This document shows positions 6,457 to 11,605 of a stretch of DNA of 11,605 bases, in pieces. The DNA lies in assembly GCA_000438155.1 (NCBI GenBank), contig FR902863.1, positions 26,029 to 37,633 on the forward strand, written 5' to 3'. The position numbers were made by a program, and so were the translations under genes. This DNA is from Firmicutes bacterium CAG:95. GTDB lineage: Bacteria > Bacillota > Clostridia > Lachnospirales > Lachnospiraceae. Within the stretch, counting starts at the first letter, position 1; each line of letters begins with the position of its first letter. The notes beneath the pieces were generated by a model. That model searched no databases. It was not told where the DNA came from and was given only the letters and a program-made list of their open reading frames with translations.

Positions 6457-6933
6457 ATGGCGAAGAATGATAAAACAAATGTAATGCGTGTTCTGGAGCA
6501 GCATAAAATCCCCTATGAAGGACATAACTATTTGGATTCCGGCGCAGTCAGCGGAACCGAAGTGGCGGCAGCGTTAAACGAGGATCCCGAGGTCGTATTT
6601 AAAACACTGGTTACGGTCGGAAAGACCGGAAATCATTATGTGTTCCTCGTGCCGGTAGAGAAGGAACTGAATCTTAAAAAGGCGGCAGCAGCCGTTGGGG
6701 AGAAAAATATTGAGATGATTAAGTCTAAGGAATTATTACCGCTGACCGGATACATTCACGGCGGCTGCTCCCCGATCGGAATGAAAAAGCAGTTCCAGAC
6801 CGTGGTCCATGAAAGTGCTTCTACGTTAGAAAAGATCTTTTTCAGCGGTGGCAAGATCGGCTTTCAGGTCGAGGTACGAGTAGAGGACTTGAAGAAAGTC
6901 TTGAAGTTTGATTTCGCAGATATTGTGAATTAA
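6457..6933 (+). CDS. ybaK: YbaK-type Cys-tRNA(Pro) deacylase
   Basis: YbaK proteins hydrolyse Cys-tRNA(Pro) formed by mistake by prolyl-tRNA synthetase, acting in trans as an editing factor. The 158 residues match the usual family length of about 155-160. Family signatures are VFKTLV at 47-52 with the conserved lysine K49, VPVEKELNLKKAAAA at 65-79, and HGGCSPIGMKK at 101-111. The GGxSPxG block with a lysine close behind favours YbaK over the related ProX and EbsC-like deacylases, although substrate specificity cannot be proven from sequence. The ATG start has AAAGAGGT about eight bases upstream. It is the first gene of a plus-strand group and is divergent from the DUF1015 gene. A 197-bp gap follows, so the next gene may be transcribed separately. 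Confidence 0.92.
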   Translation: MAKNDKTNVMRVLEQHKIPYEGHNYLDSGAVSGTEVAAALNEDPEVVFKTLVTVGKTGNHYVFLVPVEKELNLKKAAAAVGEKNIEMIKSKELLPLTGYIHGGCSPIGMKKQFQTVVHESASTLEKIFFSGGKIGFQVEVRVEDLKKVLKFDFADIVN

Positions 6934-7057
6934 ATATGAAAACAGGAAGGATATAGACAACAGACCATAAGCTATGAAACAGTAGCTTTGTGAAGAAAGT
7001 TCTGAGCCGATACAATTGTTGCTGGAATGAGGTGCGAGTGAATAACAGCATATAAAT

Positions 7058-7089
7058 TTGACAAAGAATTTACAAGATCCTGTTTGTAA
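7058..7089 (+). promoter_or_regulatory. Possible yitT promoter/operator
   Basis: The 197-bp gap between ybaK and yitT contains a perfect TTGACA (7058-7063), but no good -10 box at 16-18 bp. TTTGTA at 19 bp is the best candidate. Just downstream, TTACAA-8 bp-TTGTAA (7070-7089) is a perfect interrupted palindrome that would overlap the promoter, as an operator might. A separate small stem AAGCTA/TAGCTT lies at 6969-6988, without a T-run. Confidence 0.25.
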
Positions 7090-7130
7090 TAGATACGGGT
7101 GACTTGATATGATAAAAAGAGGAGAATGAA

Positions 7131-7997
7131 ATGGCAGCAGAAACAACAGATAAGAAAAAGGTACTCAAAGAATACCTGTGGATTACGTTTGCAGTAATCA
7201 TCATGGATATTGGAATCTATGTGTTTAAGTTTCCCAATAACTTTTCCTTTGGCGGGGTTTCCGGTATGGCGGTCGTGATTTCCAATTTCACGAGTTTTTC
7301 CGCTTCCCAGATCAACCTGGTGATTAACCTGTTGCTTCTGGTACTGGGATTTGCTGTTTTGGGCAAGAATTTCGGAGTAAAAACGGCGTATGTAACCGTA
7401 CTGTCTTCCCTCTTATTAAATGTGTTCGAAATGGTAATTCCTATGGAAGCACCCCTTACGAACGAGATTATGCTGGAGCTGTGCTTTGCCATTCTGCTTC
7501 CGGCGATTGCGTCTGCCCTTTTGTTCTATGAGAATGCGTCGGGCGGCGGTACGGACATCATTGCCATGGTGATCCGGAAGTATTCCACGATGAATGTTTC
7601 CATGGCGCTGCTTTGGACCGACCTTGTTGTCGTTGTCTGTGCGTTTCTGGTGTTCGATACGGTGACGGGACTTTGCTCTATCTTAGGACTTCTGGCAAAA
7701 TCGCTGGTCATTGACAAATTCATCGAACGCATGAAGCTCAACAAGTATTTTACGATCGTATCCACGAACCCGGATCCGATCTGCCATTATATCACAAATG
7801 ACTTACACCACAGTGCCACCACCTACCATGCAGAGGGGGCGTATTCCCATAAGGACCGTGTGATCATTCTTACGGTAGTGGATGTGAAGCAGGCCATTTA
7901 TCTTGAGCGTTTTATCAAGAAGAATGAACCGAGTGCCTTTATCATGGTGACGAAGAGCAGCGAGATCGTCGGAAAAGGCTTTACGAGTTATATCTAA
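7131..7997 (+). CDS. YitT family membrane protein (DUF161/DUF2179)
   Basis: The 288 residues form a polytopic inner-membrane protein. About five to six helices lie between 15 and 192, with the family glycine motifs FGGVSGMAVV at 40-49 and GGGTDIIAMV at 138-147. Residues from about 205 to 285 form the soluble DUF2179 domain (TIVSTNPDPI, then GAYSHKDRVIILTVV). This is the standard YitT architecture and length. Members are thought to be transporters or membrane sensors, but no substrate is established, and B. subtilis has several paralogues. The ATG start has GAGGAG six bases upstream. The zinc-ribbon protein gene begins 16 nt after the stop codon with its own strong RBS, so the two are almost certainly co-transcribed. 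Confidence 0.93.
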   Translation: MAAETTDKKKVLKEYLWITFAVIIMDIGIYVFKFPNNFSFGGVSGMAVVISNFTSFSASQINLVINLLLLVLGFAVLGKNFGVKTAYVTVLSSLLLNVFEMVIPMEAPLTNEIMLELCFAILLPAIASALLFYENASGGGTDIIAMVIRKYSTMNVSMALLWTDLVVVVCAFLVFDTVTGLCSILGLLAKSLVIDKFIERMKLNKYFTIVSTNPDPICHYITNDLHHSATTYHAEGAYSHKDRVIILTVVDVKQAIYLERFIKKNEPSAFIMVTKSSEIVGKGFTSYI

Positions 7998-8013
7998 ATA
8001 CGGAGGAAGTACG

Positions 8014-9516
8014 ATGAGCGGACAGAACACTCTTCTACCGAATTTAAAAACGAATGGAAGAAAAGAGTATGTGAAGCAGGCAGATATCAATCATCTGGTA
8101 AAGGGAGTCGCACTTCTGGCAGGAGGAATACTGGCAGCATCCTGTATTACGACAGAGTTATCCTTTCCGGTGAGAGGCTTCCTGTTTTGTGTGGGAGCAG
8201 CCCTGTGCGTCATCGGGGTTCCGTTTCTGGTGAAGTTTTATAAGGAAGTCAAAGCTTTTAAAGAGTATGTTCCACAGTGGGACAAGGGACGCGGCATTTT
8301 TGACCGGATGGCAAAGGAGCTGAATGTCTGGTACGAAGAGGGAGAAGAACTGGTAAGCTGCGATGGCGATACCCGTTACTATTTAAAGCTGCAAAGGGAC
8401 CGGCTGGAGGACAAGGGACTGCGGATGCAGAACGTGGTTCGTCCGGTAAAAGGAAAAAGCTTCGGAACTGCAGCCTTTTCCCGGAAGTCAGCATGGTATA
8501 CCACAGACATGCTCTATGAAGAGATCAGCAGGGAGCTTCGGTTCCTGAAAGGCCCGCAGATTCTGTATCAGCGTCAGGTAGAGCAGGTGATGTATGAAAT
8601 AGTGGTTCATACACCGAATGAAAAAGAAACCGATCATCTGATGATCACCTGCCCGAATTGTGGGGCGGTCAGCCCGGTGTCGCAGCTCGTGGAAGGATGC
8701 CGGTATTGCGGAACCCGGTTCCGTATGAAGGATCTTTTCCCAAGAGTAGTGAATACATACTTCATCCGGACGACATCCATTATGAAGCATACCACGAATC
8801 AGCGCAGGATCATGGGGATCCTGATGCTGGTCATGCTGCTTGTGTGTATGCCTGGAGTGATGATTTCCAGTGAGGGCGTGATCCCGATTGCATTATTTAC
8901 GGCTTATCTGACAGCACTCATCTGTGGAGGAGTCGGAGGATTTGTGATTACTTCTTTTATGATGATTGGTTCCTTGTTTCAACGGGATGGTATGAAGCAC
9001 CTTCCGCTGTTCCGGACCTTGAGGTCCAGAAGCAGGATCAAAGGAATGATGAAGCGGATGGATCCGAACTTTTCCTATGAAAAATTTGAAGGACAGATGG
9101 TTGCGCTGATCCGGATGGCGGTCTTTGCGAAAGAGCCGCAGAATCTGACCGCCTATTGTGGAGGAAAAAGAGACGATCGTTTCGCAGACATCATTGAGAT
9201 GACCTATACGAACGGAATGTGTCTGCAGAAGGTCCGACAGAATGGCAATGTGCTTCATCTGACGCTCCGTACCTGGTGGATCAATTACAGTGAGGTAAAT
9301 GGAAAGATCATCAAGACCGGAGATCTTATTGATGCGACCTTTGCGAAGAACGTTGCCCGAAGGGAGACACCCGGTTTCTCAATCACCTCCGTAAACTGCC
9401 ACAGTTGTGGAGGAAGCTTTGATGCGGTCCGCCAGCGTAATTGCCCATACTGCGGAACCGAGTACCATATGGAAGAAGATTATTGGGTGATCGAGGATAT
9501 GAAATTAGTAAGATAA
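8014..9516 (+). CDS. Membrane protein with two zinc ribbons and a Tim44-like segment
   Basis: This 500-residue protein is not one I can name. Predicted membrane helices are at about 29-47 and 53-74, then 265-284 and 288-322. Between the pairs lies a soluble part ending in a zinc ribbon with CPNC (213, 216) and CRYC (229, 232). After the second pair, residues 348-450 begin with DPNFSYEKFEGQM and look like a Tim44-like domain. A second zinc ribbon, CHSC (462, 465) and CPYC (477, 480), is placed just before the final strand DYWVIEDMKLV, as in other bacterial Tim44-like zinc-ribbon proteins I recall. The zinc sites suggest a structural or sensing role at the membrane; no enzyme motif is seen. The start is an ATG with GGAGG seven bases upstream. 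It is in an operon after yitT, with the MazG gene following by 45 nt. Confidence 0.8.
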   Translation: MSGQNTLLPNLKTNGRKEYVKQADINHLVKGVALLAGGILAASCITTELSFPVRGFLFCVGAALCVIGVPFLVKFYKEVKAFKEYVPQWDKGRGIFDRMAKELNVWYEEGEELVSCDGDTRYYLKLQRDRLEDKGLRMQNVVRPVKGKSFGTAAFSRKSAWYTTDMLYEEISRELRFLKGPQILYQRQVEQVMYEIVVHTPNEKETDHLMITCPNCGAVSPVSQLVEGCRYCGTRFRMKDLFPRVVNTYFIRTTSIMKHTTNQRRIMGILMLVMLLVCMPGVMISSEGVIPIALFTAYLTALICGGVGGFVITSFMMIGSLFQRDGMKHLPLFRTLRSRSRIKGMMKRMDPNFSYEKFEGQMVALIRMAVFAKEPQNLTAYCGGKRDDRFADIIEMTYTNGMCLQKVRQNGNVLHLTLRTWWINYSEVNGKIIKTGDLIDATFAKNVARRETPGFSITSVNCHSCGGSFDAVRQRNCPYCGTEYHMEEDYWVIEDMKLVR

Positions 9517-9561
9517 TGATAGAGGATAGTGAGAAAGAGTGTATAGGATAAGGAGATTTTG

Positions 9562-9888
9562 ATGGAGACGTTTACTTTAAATGAGATGCAGGAAATGCAG
9601 AAGAAGCTTCAGGAGAAATATCAGGGGAAGTGGGAACCGATTGAGATAGAAACCGGTAAGAATAAGATGCTGTGGATGATTGCAGAAATGGGAGAGGTCA
9701 TTGATATTGTCAAAAAGAATGGTGCACAGAAAGCAGTCACGGAGCCTGCATTAAGAAACGATCTGGTGGAAGAACTGGCAGATGTCCTGATGTTTTATAA
9801 TGACATCTTATTATGTTATGGGATCACACCGGAAGAGTTAAAGCAGGCTTATGTGGCTAAATTTGAAAAGAATATGACCCGGTGGTAA
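9562..9888 (+). CDS. MazG-type nucleotide pyrophosphohydrolase
   Basis: The 108 residues form an all-alpha NTP-PPase. The metal-binding signature is intact: E42 and E45 in AEMGEVIDIV, then E71 and D74 in VEELADVLMFYNDIL. Enzymes of this fold split NTPs or dNTPs to NMP and pyrophosphate and often clean damaged or non-canonical nucleotides. The single short domain is closer to MazG-like or dUTPase/dCTPase-type members than to full-length MazG, so the substrate is unknown. The ATG follows AAGGAG by six bases; a TTG directly before it is in frame but too close to the RBS. It is last in the yitT-zinc ribbon group and convergent with the nagA remnant, whose end is 27 bp away. No terminator is visible between them. 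Confidence 0.85.
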   Translation: METFTLNEMQEMQKKLQEKYQGKWEPIEIETGKNKMLWMIAEMGEVIDIVKKNGAQKAVTEPALRNDLVEELADVLMFYNDILLCYGITPEELKQAYVAKFEKNMTRW

Positions 9889-9915
9889 TAAGGTAGAGAA
9901 AGATAAATGGCGCGA

Positions 9916-10980
9916 TTAAGGGTATATAAGTTGCCCGGCCTTAACTATCGCCTGGACTTCCAGTGTATCACAGGCAAGGAGCACACAATCTGCCTGCTTT
10001 CCGACTTCGATGTTTCCGAGACGATCGGAGACACCGATGGAGCAGGCGGGATTATAAGAGGCACAACGGACAGCAACTTCTAAGGGGATTCCCACAGAGA
10101 CTGCTTTTTTCATGCAATCCATCAGGTTGGTTACGGAGGCGGCAATTGTGCTGTCCGGGAGAGCAGCAAGAGGTCCTTTCACACCGACCGGCTGACCGCC
10201 CAGTTCATAGTGACCGTCGGGCAATCCGGTTGCACGCATGCTGTCACTGATGAAGACGATGCGTTCCTTTCCAAACATCCGGAGGCTGGCTTTCATAACC
10301 GCCGGATGGATGTGGATGCCATCACAGATCATTTCCACGAAAACCTCCGGGTGTTCAAAGGCTGCACCGATCGGACCGGGATTCCAGTGATGGAGAGGAT
10401 TCATGGCATTGAACAGGTGGGTCAGATGGTCGGCACCTGCATCGAAGGCTAAGGCAGCCGTATCATAATCAGCAGCCGTATGGCCGACAGAAATATGCAC
10501 ACGGTCGGAAAATTCCCGAATAAAGGCAAGGGCAGAGTCTGTTTCGGGCGCCATAGTAATGATCTTGAGCAGACCGTCCGAGGCCTCCCACAATTTTTCA
10601 AACAATACGGCAGACGGAGGCACAATATTGGATTCCTTCTGTGCGCCCTTTTTCGCAGGAGAAATAAACGGCCCTTCCAAATGGATGCCGACAAGCTCTG
10701 CGCATGGCGGCAAAGAAGACGGGGCCTGCACTGCCGCCAGAGCTTTAAGCTGGCGTGCATATTCTGCAGCCGTTTGGCAGATGGTAAGGAGCTGCTCTTC
10801 CGGCAGGGTCATGGAAGCCGGGCAGATACTGGTAATGCCATGTAAGAGCTCATAGTGTCCGAGCTTTTGCAGTCCCTCTAAAGAGCCGTCACTGAAGTCT
10901 GCTCCGTCCCCACCATGAAAGTGAACATCAATGAGTCCGGGGATGACGTAGCAGTTGGAAGCATTGAGAATAGCCCCATC
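9916..10980 (-). pseudogene. nagA: N-acetylglucosamine-6-phosphate deacetylase, 5' end missing
   Basis: NagA removes acetate from GlcNAc-6-phosphate in amino-sugar breakdown. The frame encodes 354 residues of NagA sequence without interruption: YVIPGLIDVHFHG with the metal-binding HxH (10915-10923), GIHLEGPFIS, HISVGHTAADYD, THLFNAMNPLHHWNPG, DGIHIHP and the catalytic SDSMRATG. The homology begins at DGAILNASNCY and is cut at 10980, where TAG and TAA stand in frame directly upstream. Some 30-45 N-terminal residues, half of the small beta-sandwich domain, are absent. There is no ATG, GTG or TTG start ahead of the HxH motif. The first in-frame ATG (10812) would make a 298-residue protein without HxH, most likely inactive. 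Upstream frames show no NagA sequence, so this is a loss, not a frameshift. The rest looks undecayed, which suggests a recent event or an assembly artefact. Confidence 0.75.
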
Positions 10981-11050
10981 CTATTACTGATCGGAAAACG
11001 GGTTTCTTCTATAATAATATAGTGTATAGATATGTTGATTAAAATCTGCC

Positions 11051-11089
11051 AAAAAAATCACAAAAATTTTCACAAAAATTTTAAAAAAA
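11051..11089 (+). promoter_or_regulatory. Phased A-tracts upstream of the rpsJ promoter
   Basis: Four A-tracts (11051-11057, 11062-11066, 11074-11078, 11083-11089) are spaced 10-12 bp centre to centre, two of them inside a perfect tandem of CACAAAAATTTT. They lie directly upstream of the -35 box, where an UP element or curved DNA would raise promoter strength, as is common for ribosomal operons. The 70 bp to the left (10981-11050) hold nothing recognisable. Confidence 0.55.
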
Positions 11090-11093
11090 TTTC

Positions 11094-11122
11094 TTGCATA
11101 TTACCCAAACATCATGTATACT
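11094..11122 (+). promoter_or_regulatory. Promoter of the S10 ribosomal protein operon
   Basis: TTGCAT and TATACT are separated by 17 bp, a strong sigma-A-type promoter with A-tract DNA in front. Transcription would begin near 11130, leaving a leader of about 310 nt before rpsJ. Confidence 0.75.
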
Positions 11123-11129
11123 AACAATT

Positions 11130-11442
11130 GCTGTGGCATGATAGCGTTGAAGCGTGAGGTTGCTGCCGGGCCGAAAGGCACTGCAGGTTTTCCGTGGAGC
11201 GAATGTCAAGAGGCCATGCAAATGGCCAAAGAACCTGACGGCAAGTCACTGTACAAACAATTTGTCTGCAATACTGCAGAGACACGGGCGTTAAGCGTGC
11301 CGGACATAAGAGCGCGGAAATCCGCGCATTGACTTATGAAAAGGCAGGACACGCACGGAGGAGTGTACAGTCACCGCTTGTCGTACTTCTAAGGAATATC
11401 ATTCCTATTATTAAAAAGTGCGAAAAGGAGGCGACTTTTTTT
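11130..11442 (+). ncRNA. Structured leader of rpsJ (ribosomal protein leader)
   Basis: The leader contains no credible gene but many helices. GCC-GAAA-GGC (11170-11179) has a GNRA loop. CAGGTT/AACCTG (11184-11189 with 11232-11237) encloses GGCCA/TGGCC. ACTGTACA/TGTACAGT (11248-11255 with 11364-11371) is a long-range helix around TCTGCA/TGCAGA and a two-part stem, CATAAG/CTTATG stacked outside GCGCGG-AAAT-CCGCGC (11305-11338). AGGAAT/ATTCCT (11392-11406) follows. S10 operons are classically controlled by a ribosomal protein binding its own leader. A clostridial S10 leader motif has been described by comparative genomics, and this is probably an example, though the match could not be tested. 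The start is set by the promoter. Confidence 0.65.
11413..11440 (+). promoter_or_regulatory. Hairpin presenting the rpsJ Shine-Dalgarno in its loop
   Basis: AAAAAGT (11413-11419) pairs with ACTTTTT (11434-11440), and an inner CG/CG pair continues after one bulged G. The loop is AAAAGGAGG, the full ribosome binding site. The stem ends two bases before the ATG. The position could let leader folding or a bound protein control rpsJ translation. A-T pairs dominate, so the stem is weak. Confidence 0.45.
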
Positions 11443-11605
11443 ATGGCAAGTCAAGTAATGAGAATCACACTCAAGGCTTACGATCATCAGTTAGTAGATG
11501 CGTCTGCCAAGAAAATCATCGAAACAGTTAAGAAGAACGGATCTCAGGTGAGTGGACCGGTACCCCTTCCTACCAAGAAGGAAGTTGTTACTATTTTAAG
11601 AGCGG
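11443..11605 (+). CDS. rpsJ: 30S ribosomal protein S10, 3' end outside window
   Basis: The 54 visible residues are S10 without doubt: MRITLKAYDHQLVDASAKKI, then ETVKKNGSQVSGPVPLPTKK and EVVTILRA. S10 is a protein of the 30S subunit head, also known as NusE in transcription antitermination complexes. Full S10 is about 102 residues, so roughly half lies beyond the right edge. The ATG follows AAGGAGG by 11 bases. An in-frame second ATG at codon 6 is the start used in some species, but the first is better placed here. As the first gene of the S10-spc cluster, it should be followed by rplC, rplD and others. Confidence 0.97.
   Translation, partial: MASQVMRITLKAYDHQLVDASAKKIIETVKKNGSQVSGPVPLPTKKEVVTILRA

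Noticed and set aside
10812..10815. ATG at 10812 as a genuine nagA start
   Set aside because: NagA homology continues for 56 residues upstream of it, including the metal-binding HxH, and no RBS precedes it.
10480..10855. Overlapping plus-strand frames of 98-121 codons inside nagA
   Set aside because: They are antisense shadows of the NagA frame, which carries recognisable catalytic motifs.
11014..11042. Minus-strand TTAATC-N17-TATTAT as a promoter for the nagA remnant
   Set aside because: Both boxes are weak and lie in AT-rich DNA where such matches arise by chance; no start codon or RBS follows.
11114..11332. Open frame of 72 codons starting in the rpsJ -10 region
   Set aside because: Its ATG lies inside the promoter spacer and -10 box, upstream of the likely transcript start, and it overlaps leader helices.

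Overview
The window looks like a stretch of a Clostridia chromosome, most likely Lachnospiraceae. The reasons are moderate GC, strong AGGAGG-type ribosome binding sites, a DUF5721 gene, a short ProB without a PUA domain, YitT, and an S10 operon preceded by a long structured leader. It is mostly core or near-core housekeeping DNA. No CRISPR array, tRNA, rRNA, transposase or prophage gene was found.

Region 1 (1-3335, all minus strand) reads from right to left as an RlmI-like SAM methyltransferase, trpS with its own promoter, a DUF5721 protein, and a secreted DUF3048 (YerB-like) protein cut off by the window edge. The gaps after trpS and after the DUF5721 gene are 26-27 nt, so trpS-DUF5721-DUF3048 is probably one operon. 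Region 2 (3336-3655) is an unusually structured intergenic stretch. It holds a three-hairpin element, a plausible promoter, and a long imperfect helix that ends just before the proB ribosome binding site. Region 3 (3656-4981, plus) holds proB and a membrane-tethered Mrr-type nuclease. It faces the minus-strand DUF1015 gene (5078-6319), with a terminator and a 17-bp tandem triplet between them.

Region 4 starts at a divergent promoter pair (6371-6420). To the right on the plus strand lie ybaK (Cys-tRNA(Pro) deacylase type), a YitT membrane protein, a 500-residue membrane protein with two zinc ribbons and a Tim44-like segment, and a small MazG-type NTP pyrophosphohydrolase. Region 5 is a nagA gene on the minus strand whose 5' end is gone. 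Homology to NagA runs to 10980 and stops abruptly at two in-frame stop codons, next to the rpsJ promoter. It is best called a pseudogene. Region 6 (11051-11605) is the start of the S10 ribosomal protein operon: phased A-tracts, a good sigma-A promoter, a leader of about 310 nt with several hairpins, and the first 54 codons of rpsJ.

No clear undescribed defence or metabolic system is visible. The points most worth checking are the truncated nagA, the proB leader helix, the structured element at 3418-3490, the rpsJ leader, and the double zinc-ribbon Tim44-like membrane protein.
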